Source: Taeniopygia guttata
Lineage: Eukaryota > Chordata > Aves > Passeriformes > Estrildidae
Reading direction: 5' to 3'
DNA: 64,000 nt
Assembly (NCBI RefSeq): GCF_048771995.1
Contig: NC_133026.1
Location: forward strand, 13,294,001-13,358,000
Both the position numbers and the translations under genes were made by a program. The notes under the pieces are model-generated. The model made no database searches, was not told the origin of the DNA, and was given only the letters and a program-made list of their open reading frames with translations. Of the stretch, positions 49,530 to 62,730 are shown piece after piece. The stretch's first letter is position 1. Each line of letters starts with the position of its first letter.

Positions 49530-52164
49530 CTACAAGAGAAGGAAAGGTAAGAAAAAGTCAGATCCTGAGAAGGAAGGCAGGTCATGCAGTGATGTTCTTT
49601 CTATACATGAGGCATTTGAAGAAATAGTTTCCCCTCTTATTAGCTCCTTTTTTATTTCTTTCTTTTTTTTGACTGGGACTGAAAAGCTAGTGAAAATGTG
49701 TAGCTGACATATTCCATAATCTTCATCTAGACACAACAATGTAGGAGTTAAATGTACAATAAACCATGCCAACTAAACCTAATGAAAACACTGATAAAAA
49801 GAGATCAAAACTGACTAAACAATAACTCACAGTTATTCCTTGTTGGGTTCCTGCACCTAAATTTTGTCCTATTTCAATAATACAGTTCAGGTAACACAGT
49901 ATGAGACTCATCTAGACAGAAAGGATTGCTCCATGACATAGTATTTGTTCTTAGTCTTGGCCGTGTTAAGTTTACTTTGGCCAACAAAATCTCTCTGTTG
50001 TGTCTAGAATGGTATTTACTAGAAAGCAATTAATTAGTTATTATTTTTATTATTAGCAAATTCATGCAAAGTGTTCTACAAACATAGATTTGTGCAAATG
50101 TGCACCCCAGACATTTCTCTCTGCTGCTTCTTTGATTGCCCCACCTTGGCCGTGATTCCCAAGCTTCATTCACCTCAGTGAGCAGCTTCTCTCCATTCAG
50201 ACCAAAGTTCCTTTCTATCAAACCACTCTATGGTTCTATGAAAATCTAAAACCTTTTCCTGGGCAGGATAGGAAGGCTTAAAGATATACCATTCTGTTGT
50301 CAAAAGTTAAAAATGCATTCTGTACAAACACATATTCAACATCTGAAGTTCAGGTTAGAATTTAAATTTCTCATGTTTCCTTTTGAATCCCATCACCAAT
50401 TCCCTACACAGTTTTGAAAAATAATCCCCTACAAGAAAAGAGAAAAAAAAAAACTGTAAAAACAAAAAGGGGTAGGGGGGACCAGCATTAAAGAATTGTA
50501 TGATTAATGCTGTTTGAAACTATTGTTAAGACATGAATTGTTAACACAGGCAGAGAAACAGCAAGACTCAGTGACTAAAGAAGTATATTATACAGAATTA
50601 ATGGCTGACAAATGTACTGAAAAGCTCAAGTCAATAGTGAATGCACATCTCACATGCACACAAGGTTTTGTGTGCAATCTGTGAAATAGCACCAAAACAC
50701 ACATAAAGGCTTAAAAAAGCATATCACAAAGCAGTTTTCTATATGCAACTATTTATGGGTGTTGCCTTGGAGAAAGCTATCTCCTAGTAGTTGGTGTGAA
50801 TTTAAAATATTCAAATATTTCCACAACATTGTGTGATACCTATTATTGTACTGAACATCCAGTTCAAACACCCTCTAAAAACCATTTGTGGCCAGTAGAC
50901 TGCTTATGGGCTAAACAGTAAAACTGCACTCTGTAGTGAAAAAATATGAAGAATATCTAAGGCTGATGAGAGATCAGAGAAAGTGCTGCTCCTGGCAAAA
51001 TAATATATTATCCAACCATAAATAAATTGAGGCTTTTCCATTTTATCTTTAATCACCTGAGTTGTAGTGGTGGTTTTGCCGTGTTTCCCGCTTCCTGTTT
51101 GCTGGCAGGCTGTACTGTTACTCACTTTTGACAATGGGTCAATAGGAAACACCAGCTCTACAGAATCTGTCATCTTTAGCAAACCATGTTTCATCCTCTG
51201 GTAGCATTTTTTTCCCTGCGAGGACCTCAAAGTGTTTGAAGCTCATTAGTTAATTAGGCTCAAAATACTACATGCTATTTCACTATCAATTTTTAATTTG
51301 AACATGTACGATAGGGAGTACTGCTTAAGCAAAATCAATGACTCCTTAGGAAGTAGTTTAGCATGACATACATTTGAGAGATAACCCCTCCATGCATCCC
51401 TGTCCCTAAAGACCCAATTTTGATTTAACACACAAGAACAAGCCTTACCAGCAGCCCTGCTGGGGCTCAGCTGGATGCTCCCTGCAGTGCACAGCATAAA
51501 CTACAGCAACTGCTGTAGGCAAAGATTCTTTAAAGGGCCCTTGAAAGTTTTTCTTTGGCTCACACTTTGTTCAAAGTAGCCCATGAAAGAGGAACAGAAT
51601 CTTATTTAAATAATAGGGGTAAAAAATAAACAGCAAACAGTTAGCTAAGGAAAAGACAATGGCATTTGGTTTGCTTTTTTTAATGCATATGATCCTTATT
51701 TGTTTACAAAAATAAAGAATGAAAAGCAATAATTAACCACAATGGTAGTAACCACAAACTTCTTCCTTTAAGAGTGTCTTCATCTTTAACTTTTAAAATT
51801 TGTCACTAAAGCTATTGCATACATTCTACCATTCACTTTATGTGGTGTAAGTTCAGCATTACTTCTGTGTGTTTTTATCATGATCACTTCTTTCAGCTGA
51901 CAGGAAGCCCTGTCATCAAGAAGACCCAAATTTGAAAACCTTGCCAGAATATTTTATGTAATATTTAAGAAAAATAAAAAAGAGAGCAGTAATCTGTTTA
52001 ACAAGAAAATAAATACATCAACCTCTTCTATCAGGTATCAAGAAAACAACTTACTGTACAGATCACAGAACCATAGCCTGAAATTAAGGTTGATTATCAG
52101 TAGGGCACTTGGTGGCTTCAGGATATGAAGCAGCAAAAGAAGAGAATTCTTTTAAAGTACTTAC
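49530..52164 (-). other. GJD4: GJD4 intron 1 (2,635 bp)
   Basis: The intron begins with donor GTAAGT and ends with a pyrimidine-rich acceptor (cctttccttctcttgtag). It splits a glycine codon after its first base (phase 1), as in other connexins that have an intron near the N-terminus. It holds A- and T-rich sequence and no recognisable gene or element. Confidence 0.9.
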
Positions 52165-52228
52165 CTACAATAGTCACATTATAGTTCAGTGTGACTATCA
52201 AAAATCCCAGTGAGTCCCAGTGCTCCAT
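52165..52228 (-). CDS. GJD4: Connexin GJD4, first coding exon
   Basis: This 64-base exon encodes the first 21 residues and one base of Gly22. It starts MEHWDSLGFLIV and ends NVTIVG, which is the delta-connexin N-terminus (human GJD4 starts in the same pattern with LGFLIITLN and NVT). A consensus donor GTAAGT follows. The frame joins exactly to exon 2, giving G-K-I-W-L into helix 1. The ATG has A at -3 and G at +4. It is too short to be found as an open frame by length, and without it the channel's N-terminal helix, which lines the pore, would be missing. Confidence 0.93.
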
Positions 52229-54039
52229 GTTTGAGCAGGCTCAAAACACTTCCAGCTCCTGATATCCTAACAGCTTTGTCATTTCCAAAGGAGATTAGAC
52301 CTAGACAGGGAACAAAGGCGGTAGAAAAAGGGAAGTAAAAAAGAAGGAATTTTTGCTGAGGGTCAAGGACAGAAATCAGGAACTCAGCCAAAACAATGTG
52401 TTGATGAAGGATTATTTTGATGATTTGAATAGGACTGTTAGTTTTGCATGTTGATCTTCTTCAGGCTTTAACACATTGTCTTACAAAAGCTCTAGCTTGT
52501 CAGATCCAATTGCTCCTACCTCTGTGTGGATCCTCTTTCCAGGCAACTGCAAGTGGACAAACAACAACAGGAGGGATCTCTGCCATTGTAGACTATTCTT
52601 ACCCTCCTGGGGCATACCAGCCTCCTGGCATTGCTGAGATACTTCAGTGGTGAAAGAGGGAGAGAGGAAAAAATAGCATAGACCAGGAAATAACAGAGAC
52701 TTCTCTGTCTCCCCACAAGAATTGCAGATGAATAAGAGAAGGGGATAGAAAAGGATGAGCATTCCTGTATTTGAAAGTGTATTTGAAAGGCAGCTTCAGT
52801 TCAGGTCACTGGAAGCTATTCCATTGAAATTTCCCAAAACCAGTTGGTTTCTAAATCAAAACCTCCTTGACAGAACACCATGGCCCTGTCAATCACAGCC
52901 ACACCAAACTCTCCTCTGTGTGCTGAGCCAGCCAGCCAGCAGGCTGAGCCTCCCTGCAGGCAAGATGAAAAACAGGAGATGCTTTAAAAAATAAAAATCC
53001 TAAGGTTGGGGCTGGTTTTCAAGATGCCACGAGTCACTCATATTTAATTTATATCAGTCCTTTTGGATGAAACTGCTTAGTATTTCACTCAAACTGCTTG
53101 GAGATCACTGGAAAGATCTTAAGGGTGATTGCCCATCATTCTCACACCCAGCAGCCCCTCTGCAGTGGTGGAGGAAGCTCCCACTTGCAGCAGAATGCTC
53201 GTGGGCTCAGCAAGATGCAACTGCACAGCACATCCTGGACATCACGCCACTATGCTGTACCTCAGGGAAAAAGCAGGGGTGAAAATAAGAATCTCAGCTT
53301 TTTGTTTCTTGCCTCACTTTTCACCCAGGTTACCTTGGGGGAAATAACCTACCACCATCTTCCATCCTCTGTTCCACCAGATTTGGGATGTTTCTCTGTC
53401 CTTTTAATCTGGGCTGTGGCAAGGACAAACATACTGTGAAAACCTAGTCAGGAAATAGTGACAATCCCTACAAAAGCAGCTGAAGAAGGAGTCTGTGTGT
53501 GATATAGCAAGGGAGAAAATTGATTTCCTGACACCTGTGGGGTGCCAACAGCCCGGGCACAGGCTGGGCACCACAGCCCTGCTGCTCCTGGGGAGAAAGG
53601 GGAGCTCAGAGGGAGCTGTATGGAGATACTCCATGACTTGGGGGCACTGCAGCTGGGCTGAACTTTATGACTGAGCACATCTTACCTGGGTACAACTAAT
53701 AGTTATATAAAGTAAAAGATACCTGCATAAAGACTTTCTCCCCAGCTCTCTGCTGACAGGTTTTGCAATGCCTTGGCAGAACACACTGAGCATTCTCTCT
53801 GTAGTAAGCACCATCCTAAGGACCCTAAAAGTGGGGTTGAAAAGATGGCCCTTCAAAACCCTGTTTCCTGTGTAAAACCAGTCTGTTACCTGTGTAAAAA
53901 GATTTTTAATTGCAGTAGTAAATACAGAAGTGTTACTGGTTTCAGAATTGAATGATGTAAAATACTTGCCAAACTGCCATTTCTTCTGTTACCAAGTTTT
54001 ATTTATGGTTTCTGATGATGGTTTTAGCTTCATTTACTT

Positions 54040-54081
54040 ACACACACACATTTTCTTTTTCAACCAGAGATGTGTGTGTGT
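54040..54081. repeat. Facing CA and TG microsatellites forming a hairpin
   Basis: The run acacacacacat (54040-54051) and its exact reverse complement atgtgtgtgtgt (54070-54081) flank an 18-base pyrimidine-rich loop. The two runs are independent short dinucleotide tracts in opposite orientation. Confidence 0.85.
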
Positions 54082-54378
54082 GAGAGAAGTAAGGGAAGGA
54101 AGGAAAGCTGGAGAAAGTCAATAGAGTAAAGATGCAAACAGCCAAAATATGAATTATGCTGAGGTATGAAGGTATTCCTGGTTAAATACCCTTTGTCAAA
54201 AATAAAGTCAGGAATGCCAAGATGGTGGCAGGATATGAATGCTCAGCAGCTGCATCCACACAATAGGCTATAAATTGTCTCTGTCAATATTGTTGGTTAA
54301 AATATCCTTGCTTGCCATTGCTGTGAGACCTCTACCATTTGTGGAAGAGGGATAACAGTAGGAATTTAAGCCCCCAGA

Positions 54379-54409
54379 TTGTTGCCTGAGAAACTATACC
54401 AGGCAACAA
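54379..54409. repeat. Hairpin, 10-bp arms and 11-base loop
   Basis: The arm ttgttgcctg (54379-54388) pairs exactly with caggcaacaa (54400-54409). A hairpin of this size is expected about once per window by chance. Confidence 0.8.
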
Positions 54410-56110
54410 CATCTGATCCCACAGCATGGATGCACTGAGATAGGATGGCCCATTTTTTTCTAAAAGAAAGCAGGCACCCTCCAGAGTCACAGTGCAGCTT
54501 AGCTTAGGTCAGAAAGCTTGAATTACATTTTAGCTTTTTCAGCCAACTTTAGCTTTTTTTTAATTTTAGCTTTTCTAGACAGCTCATATCTCACTTGAAT
54601 CCAGTGCTTCTCCTTTCTGAGGTGTGTCCTCTTCCCAAACCTCTGCCATCAGTTCACCTTGGGCTCCAGTCTGTGGTGGTTGTTGTAAAATGTTTGGTCT
54701 CCACAGAACCATAGGCTTTAGTTTCCTCACCCCTTGGCTCAGCACTATTATTTCAGGCCAGGGTCCCCATCTGAAGATTTTCCACATCATGGCTGAAGAT
54801 ATTCACCACACAATCCCCTCATTTATTATTTATCTTTAGCTGTTCCCTGTATTCCGTTGGCCTGTAAGGACTATAAAGAAATAGGGAGACATTACAGACA
54901 TGGGTGTAGCAGCAGCAGGACCCCAGCTCTGCAGTGCCACCAGTGGGTTTGGCACCATTTCCCACATCAGATGATGGGCACAGCCCCCCCTCTCCACACA
55001 CTGCAGCTCTAGAATCTCACAAACAACCCTTCCCAACTTAAAAAGCTGTCAAATCTGTGAACTTGCACTACCTTCTAGTCAAAAAGAAAGGCAGGTAGAA
55101 AAAAACAAACATGGTATTGGGTAAAGTTAAGCTTTGAAACCCAAAGACACTGGAAAGCTTTCAGAAACAAACAATGAAACATAAGACACAGCTTAATCTA
55201 TTTTAAAATTCACAACTGCTGTCCACATTTATAACCCCTTATCATAGGTCTAGGGCTTGATCCTGCAAAACTCCAAGACATGACTCCATCACTGTGAGAG
55301 ACCCACTGAACATTTGGAACTGCTGAAACTGCATCTCATTGCAGTGTGGACCTGTGCCACCTCCCAAGGCTTAGACCTGGGTCACTTCACAGAACAAAGA
55401 CATTTCAGCTAGTCCTTGGCTCAGAATGATATCCAGAGGTAAGACAGAGTTAGTCGGAAGCAACTTCAGGATCAATTCTGTCACCTGAATGACAGATCAC
55501 AATCTACATCACACACCAAAAAATCCCCCAGAAAATAAAGGCATCCCTCCGGTGTAGCAAATCCCAAACCCATCTGTCTTACCCAGTCACTTAGACTAAT
55601 GGCACCAAAGTGAATTGAGAGTTACTGAGGGACACTGCACCCTACAGTGCACCTGGCAATGAGGGAATATTCCTCTACCAATGTAATTAATGTTAAGGCA
55701 AAACAGGTCAGCATAGCAGCTTCCCTAATAGACAAAGGGATCTGGCATTTTAGTCCAGGTCCTTTGGCATATCACAATTTAAGAATGAAAAACCACAGAT
55801 GCATATTTTAAAGCCTAAGTTAAAATTCTACTTAGAATTTTTCTAGTTAGCAAAAATTACGTGTTAATGATGAATCTTGTAGTAAATCTAGCTCATCTGA
55901 AGGTGAATTGTGAATGAGGGAAGGGGTGGGGGGAATCTATTTGGAAGGGACGGTAAACATTAAAAGGCAATTTATCTTGGTAGCCTTATTATAAAATTTG
56001 TGAATACAGCAGAAGGGGGAGAGAAAGAAACAAGCTAGCCATGAAGGACAATAGCAAATTAGTAGGAAAAGCTGTCCAGAACAAATGCTCTTTTTAAGAC
56101 ATATGTGCTA

Positions 56111-56137
56111 CGCACACATACACACACACACACATAT
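56111..56137. repeat. CA dinucleotide microsatellite
   Basis: A (CA)n tract is interrupted once by 'ta' and ends in atatgt. The length suggests it may be polymorphic. Confidence 0.85.
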
Positions 56138-58979
56138 GTAAATCTTCACAGCACTCACACAGCCAAGGAGCCAGCAGAGCATGGAAAGCCCTTTGCTTTG
56201 TGCTGCAGGCACATGCAGCACTGCACACTTTGCATTCCCTGGGAGCTGCCCAGCTGCCACTTGGGTGTTGCTGCTGCTGTTTGAAAGGAGCCTGTGCCCA
56301 GAACAGGCAGCATAGCTACCATGGAGAAGGTAAGGCAATCACAGCTCCAGCTTTTGGGTACAGATCCTACACACAATGAGGTAGGGGAGCAGTGAAAGTT
56401 TTCCATCATGAAATATTCTATGGGGAGCTTAAACAATATGTTCCTATTCCCCACTGCTCAGCCTCTAACTCATCAGTCTCCAGAAGCAGCAGAGTTGAGT
56501 GCAAGGAAAGGAAACTTCCAACAAACGCTCCTTCCTCTTCCCCATCTCTTCCTGCCTTCCACGCCAGGGAGGAGCTGCATGCACACATTTTCAAAGGTAC
56601 ATAAATGCCAATGCATATGCATCTAAAACAGCCCAGAAGGACACCCAGAACAGTGAAGTTCAGCTCATTTTTTAACTGCTCATATTGATTGGATTTGACC
56701 TTGCTGACTCCCACACCAGCTCTGCCCTCTTGGACGCCTAAGGCTGGTGCCTCAGAGCCTGCACGTGTTGTGATGCCTCACTGCTCCTCTACTAATTTAG
56801 TAAACCTAAAAAAAGACTGTGTTCTACTGCATGCTCTTAAGGATTTAGACCATTCTCCCACATTGTCTCAGAGTCCCTTATTCTAAACGTCTGAATATTC
56901 AGCAGTTGTATTTCTAAAGGGAACCTGCTTTTAAGAGGATGACAAATGGAAAAAGCAGCTCTTCCTCAGACTTTGGTTCAGAAACTTCACAGCTACTCAA
57001 CCAAGAATTTTGAACACTTCAAGGAAGGAAAATTAAGGAAAATTAAGTAATGGAAAATATATTCTCATTCAGGAGCTCAGGGCTAATTTCTGCAAAAGTA
57101 TTTAATTTACTAAGTAGTAAAAGTTCAAAATGAGTCCACTGGATTTTCAAAAGCACATTATTAGTACCTGCTTAAATCCCACTGAAACTGGTAGCTACAT
57201 GAGCACATGACATTATTACTGAAATTTGCTCTGCTGTAACATAAAAAAAAAATCTTGTACAAGAGAGATTCCAGCTCTTTTAAAAAAATTGCACTTAACA
57301 TTTGTTAACACTGAGTTTTACAGTTACCTTTCTTTACAGTACCAAATACAGAACTGAAGGTTTGGAATGTTTAAGGAGCCTGTATTTTATGATGAAGCAG
57401 GTGATTTCATGTTTTATTAGTGCCCAAAATCTGTGCTAAGGAGTTCTTCCCTGAAGCAGGTCCACACCTAGCAATGGTCAGGCAGGCAAAAAGTATGGTG
57501 AGCTGATACCATGGAAATAATTTAAATAAGAAAAAGGCATTAGGTAATTGGAAAAGAGATTTTGTTATAAACAGTAGATGGCAAGAAAATCTTTGGGTCA
57601 CTGTATTTTAAATTTAATACTTTGTTTCCAAGTGTGAATATTTCTAGAGCTATGGAGGGTAAATATCCCTGTTTGCAACATGCATAACAAAAGAGGTTAC
57701 TGTGCTGGTTCTGGATTTCAGTAAATAAATCTGTCATCTTAGATTTAACATACAGGCAGCCAGTGTGGATTTAAAATAAGAGTTCTTTACACCTTCTTGC
57801 ATTTCATGGCTGACCATTTTAAGAAACAAACCCTTTACTGTTGTTTCTGAACACTGACACTGCTTTTTCTTTCACCATGGACAGATGCACTGTAACTATG
57901 TGGTCACTAAATCAGGCACAGGGGAAAATGCTAAATGAAAGGAGGAAGCTGAAAAGAGAAAAGGGATTTCCCCCCCTCTAATTCATATACAGCTTAAACT
58001 TCAGGAACCACTGCAGGCAGTCCCAATTGTGGATTTCTTCTAACGTGAAGAAATGTCATTTTCAAGTCAAATTCATTCCTATGTAGAAGTCAAAAAGTAC
58101 ACTGTATTAAGTCTCATCTTTGTGTTGAAAATATGGCTTTAAATAAATAAAATCTCTATCCTGTGCATAATAAAACCCTTATCCAGAAGAGTACTTCTGT
58201 CTAAAAAGAATGTGTACATCTATCGTACTGCTTCAAAATGAGAAATTTTGATCTTCAGCCATGTTTAATGAACAATGAAGGGAAAAATCTAATACTCCTC
58301 ATAGTTTCTACTCACAGCTTAATAGACAAAAGAATTATTAGATTTCTTGCATCAGTATCAGAATGCACAACTTATGTACATCTGGCCATTTCAAGGACAA
58401 TATGAAACTCAGTTTTTGCACCTCATCTTTATGAGATGCACATCACCTTACGGTTTTATGAGGTTTGTTTTGACCTTAAACTGTGACCTGCTAATAGTCT
58501 ATATGTTTAAGTCTAGTGTGGCCTTGTAAAAAGTAATTTAAACAAAATTTAGATAGGTCAACCTCCACAACATTAGGAAAAATTACCCCAAATTTTTATT
58601 TCAGGATTTGAATTTGCCCTCAGCCCCAAACATTTGCTTTACAATACAGTCCTACCATACCAGGTGCCTACAGTTTCCATGGTTTCTGCTTTGTTTTCTT
58701 TGAGGAGCCATTTTTAGTAATCATTTCTAATGAACTCAACACATACTGGGCAGTACACAAGGAATTCCCTCATTAAACTGCAATAGTATTTACATTCTAT
58801 GTATTCTACCAACCAGGATTTTTTGCTTTAAAGAGAAAAGCATCATAAAATTCAGCTTGATGGCTCAGTCCTTAGTAAAATTAATAGGAGTTCAATACTC
58901 CACTGTTATTCATTCCTTTGAAAATTTTTACCACAGCATCAAAAGGGTAACAAGGACCCTGAAGGATTTATTCCAATAT

Positions 58980-60050
58980 TTTAGAGAGCAAAGGAAAACA
59001 GACAGGAGTGATCAAGAGTGGATTTCCCCACAGGACCCATCCCCAAGGCAGGCTGGGAACACACAGCACTGCTCCCTACCTTGGAGCAGCTCCCAGCGCT
59101 GTCCAGAGGCAAAGAAATCTCACATGATGGATAAATGCACTGGCAAACACCCTACTGGGGTCAAAGCAGAGAGCAGTAGGATTTTGTTAGGAAGGTAAAA
59201 CACAGCATAAATTGGGAAGTGTCGCAGCATAAGCCACAGCAGAGGTCCCAGTCAGGATGGCCACGATACACAGAGTGTCACTATACAACTTCAGACAGCA
59301 CCAACCCAAACACAGCAACACCTCGCCACAGAAAAGGCTTCAGGTGCCTGCCCATACAGAGCAACGCCTCATCACTTCAGAAACCTTCAAACATCCACCC
59401 TTCTTGTTCTTTAGCCCAACCTTTTATCCCCTCATGTTCATGCATGGCACCTGTGTGCCCTCTGTTCCCTTTGGTGGCTGCTCAGTGCCCCTGGACACCC
59501 CATGGGGGATGAGGCTGAGCCACAGCCCCACTCCCAATCACCACAAACTGTGTAACTGGAGGGGAAAACACCAGTTTAGGTCCTGTGTGTTTTTAAATTA
59601 TAGTGTGACACTATTTTCCATGAAGGAGCAGGGATTACTGATTATGCCCCGTTTACTTACCCATCCCTTGCATGGCAATTCAGCCTCTCAATTTACTGTG
59701 CCCAGCACAAACACAGAATAAACCACCTCCCATTTCTACACTTGCCTTTTTCCAAAGGTGGTTCCCCCTCAGAACTGAGAAATATCTCCAGCCAACCATC
59801 TTTGCCTCAGCAAAACCTTTCAGACCACCTGGGCAAAGCGATTTTGTCACTCCAAGATATCAAATAGCTTCCACTGAAAATTCTTTCAGTACCAGTAACA
59901 AAATTTTATTACTACAGCAAGGCACAAACACGGCACAAAAAGACAAAGCAGGGCCATTAGCTCAATCTTTCTGCCTCCTCTGCATTATGACAGATACTTT
60001 GCCATTTCAATCTATTCTACAAAATTGCTACCAATTACTGTGTTCCTGAC
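58980..60050. repeat. Possible old, unassigned interspersed repeat
   Basis: About 1 kb differs in texture from its AT-rich surroundings: more GC, fewer stop codons on the + strand (open frames of 154 and 125 codons that overlap), and blocks such as 'cccaaccttttatcccctcatg' and 'gaccacctgggcaaag' that have a repeat-like feel. I cannot name a family. An antisense LTR-element remnant is one possibility, and a unique sequence is another. Confidence 0.25.
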
Positions 60051-61069
60051 ACTGTTAAAAATTGTATTATTTCTTTTAACTGGTGTAGTGGGCTGAGTGC
60101 TGGCAAACCCAGGACAACTGCCCACAGATATTTATGGATATATTCCCTTGTGACCTGTATTGTGCCTCCTAACTGCTGTTACTATTTCAGTTTCTCCTCT
60201 TTTTTCCCCTCCACATTTTTTGCATTTTGCTGCTTTCTCTTTTGACTGCCTTCACTTCCCTTCCTGGGGAACAAAATATAAATTTGGGCCATCCAAAAAC
60301 TCTTAGGCAACACCTCAAAGAGCAGTTGTTTAAGTACATTAACCCACACAATTTGCCAATGATGTTTTCATTTCTGGGGAATCAATCCAATAAATCACCA
60401 AACAGATTAATGGTATATATCTGCATTCCTGAATAAACTGTATTATTTTATGTACATGACAAAGAAGTTATGTTGTATTTATGTATATATAAGATGATTG
60501 ACCTTTCTTTCAATGGCCACAGTCATTTATATGCAAAAATAAAGACTTTAAAAGGTCTTACATCTTTGAAATTTAGCATGAGTGCTTCAGGACATGCTTA
60601 AAATGCATTCCCCCACAGTAATGTGGTTTCTCACATAGAAAGAATCAGAAGGACAAAGTTTTTCACTTTAATGTTACAGCTACTCATGTATGGAGTAATT
60701 CTCCTATTAGAGGTTTGTGACAGAATCCCCCAGACCCCTGCTTCTGATCTGCAGGAATTCCTGTCCCAGATTGTGATGCTCCGATAGGCAAAAGCAATTT
60801 TCAATTCAAGTAATGTGGTCCCCTACCATTCCTTCCTGCCTTCAGCAATTATATGATTCATCCCTCAGGTTTAGAGGTTTCAACTCTTCTAACGTTGATA
60901 AAGTAACCCACAGTCCCTCAGGTGAGCCTGGTGTTTCAGCTGAGCTCTGCCTCTGCTCTCAGGGCAGCTGTTGTTACACGAGTACAAACAATTCCATCTT
61001 GCCTGGCCACTGATTTAATGCACAAACCTCACTAAATACTGCTAAGAATGTGCAGATAAACCAAAAAAC

Positions 61070-61183
61070 CAGGTCAGGCTGGAAGGGACCCTGAGCAACC
61101 TGGGCTAGTGGAAGGTGTCCCTGCCCGTGGCAGGGGCTGGAGTGAGGCATCTTTGAGGTTCCCTTCTGACCATTCTGTGGTGG
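61070..61183 (+). mobile_element. CR1 LINE 3'-end fragment, sense
   Basis: The fragment contains the CR1 3' blocks 'gagcaacctgggctagtgg', 'aaggtgtccctgcccgtggc' and 'catctttgaggttccctt', and ends at 'cattctgtggtgg', a worn copy of the usual ATTCTATG tail. Only about 115 bases remain, heavily 5'-truncated and diverged. Confidence 0.88.
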
Positions 61184-62508
61184 CTACCAAATATCTGTGT
61201 AATCCAACACTAAGAGAGGCATTGCTGCTCATGCAAATATCACATATTGGAGCAGGGAGGAGCCCAGCCAGGTGTGTTTAAAAGTGCCAGGAGCTCTGCC
61301 AGCAGGCAGGTCCCAGACACCAGCACAGCCTGCAGTGACAGGTACACCACAGGAGGCCAGGAAGATGCAGAGATTGATGCCTGAGATCCATGCAGGGAAA
61401 ACCAGCTGCAAATCTGTGTTAGGTGAGAGATGCCCTGGGGCTGCCCAGTCATACTGACCCAATTTCACTTACCTGAGTCCCATACACATCCACTTGATAA
61501 CACAAGCTAGTGCAGACCCACAGAATTCAATCATTTCCATGCTCAGAGTGGCAGCACAGGCTTGTGGCTGCAAGGACGAGGGTAGGGAACTTGTGGGGTG
61601 GGAAGCCTGAGTTCCTCACCCTCTTCCTCAGTCTGGCGCTGACTCAGCTCAAGGGCACTTTGCCACTCTCCCAAGAGATCCTCTTCCCCCACCCTCCTGT
61701 ATCACCCACCATTTTATATTGCATTTCAGCCTGATTTCCCTGGGAATGCACCTCAGGTCTTAAAGAGTTGTGGGGTTGGGGCTTCCTGTTCAAATCCTGA
61801 GAAATTCTGCATTCAGAACACAGGACATTGAGTTACAGATGCTGAAGGTGTTTCTAGGGACACTTATTAGGAAGAAAAGCTGAGGGAGATAGATACTAGA
61901 ATCTGCTCTAATATTTTTCTCTAATTGTTAAAGATCAAAGCTACAGATTTATTTTGTTCTCTGCACAAAAAGCTCTGAAGCTCTCCGTTTATACCGAAAG
62001 TATTACAAATATGTAAAATTTCTTACTAATACTGGAAGATGGTTAAAAGTTCATTGTTCATGTAACAGGATGAAGCCGATAGGACAAAAATCTTGTATCA
62101 CTGGATTTACCTATTCTTAGTAAGTCAAAGATAAATGCATTCCTTAGCAGGCAAAAAACAGGTTCAAATGACATTTTAAATAATTGCTTTTTCTATTAGT
62201 AACTGCCATAGAAATTCCTTATCCAGTGCAAACAAACCAAAAATAAATGCTCACATGCATACATGTACTGAGTAGTCAAGGAAAAGCTCAAGTCTGAAAT
62301 TTAAAAAAAAAATCTGAAATAGAAAAATTAAGATGCTGTTTAGCTATATATTTTGGAGAAAGCTTAAAACTGATTGCTTGCCCTGGTTCCTTTTTCTAAG
62401 AGAAAATCATTTTAGAAAATATTAAGGGAAAATGTCACAGCTGGGAATCAGATGTCTGAGCACACAATTTTAGCTAACACATGGTTTAGCTATGTGCACA
62501 CTTTAAGG

Positions 62509-62530
62509 GGCAGAACAACTTTGTTCTGCC
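62509..62530. repeat. 22-bp inverted repeat (10-bp arms, 2-bp centre)
   Basis: The arm ggcagaacaa, centre 'ct' and arm ttgttctgcc are exact reverse complements. Confidence 0.8.
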
Positions 62531-62713
62531 ACATGCCAGCAAAACAGACGAGAACAAAAAATGCCTTTCTGATGTACCACAATGACAGGCCACCACAGAA
62601 AAGCAACAATTTCACAGTCTAGATTTCTCACAGGTCAGAAACACCAACAATGTTCTCACTGAGATTCATGATTAAATGGGGAAGCAGAAGAATCAGGCCA
62701 GTCCCTTTGATCA

Positions 62714-62730
62714 CTGACACTCAGTGTCAG
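62714..62730. repeat. 17-bp inverted repeat (8-bp arms, 1-bp centre)
   Basis: CTGACACT and AGTGTCAG flank a single C. Pairing continues past a one-base bulge with tcac/ggtga. It is short enough to be chance. Confidence 0.6.

Noticed and set aside
54040-56137. Dinucleotide repeats considered as a CRISPR-like or structured array
   Set aside because: They are plain CA/TG microsatellites without regular spacers.
60083-60140. 'tgtagtgggctgagtgctggc', resembling the start of another avian LTR
   Set aside because: Only about 20 bases look similar and the following sequence does not continue the resemblance.
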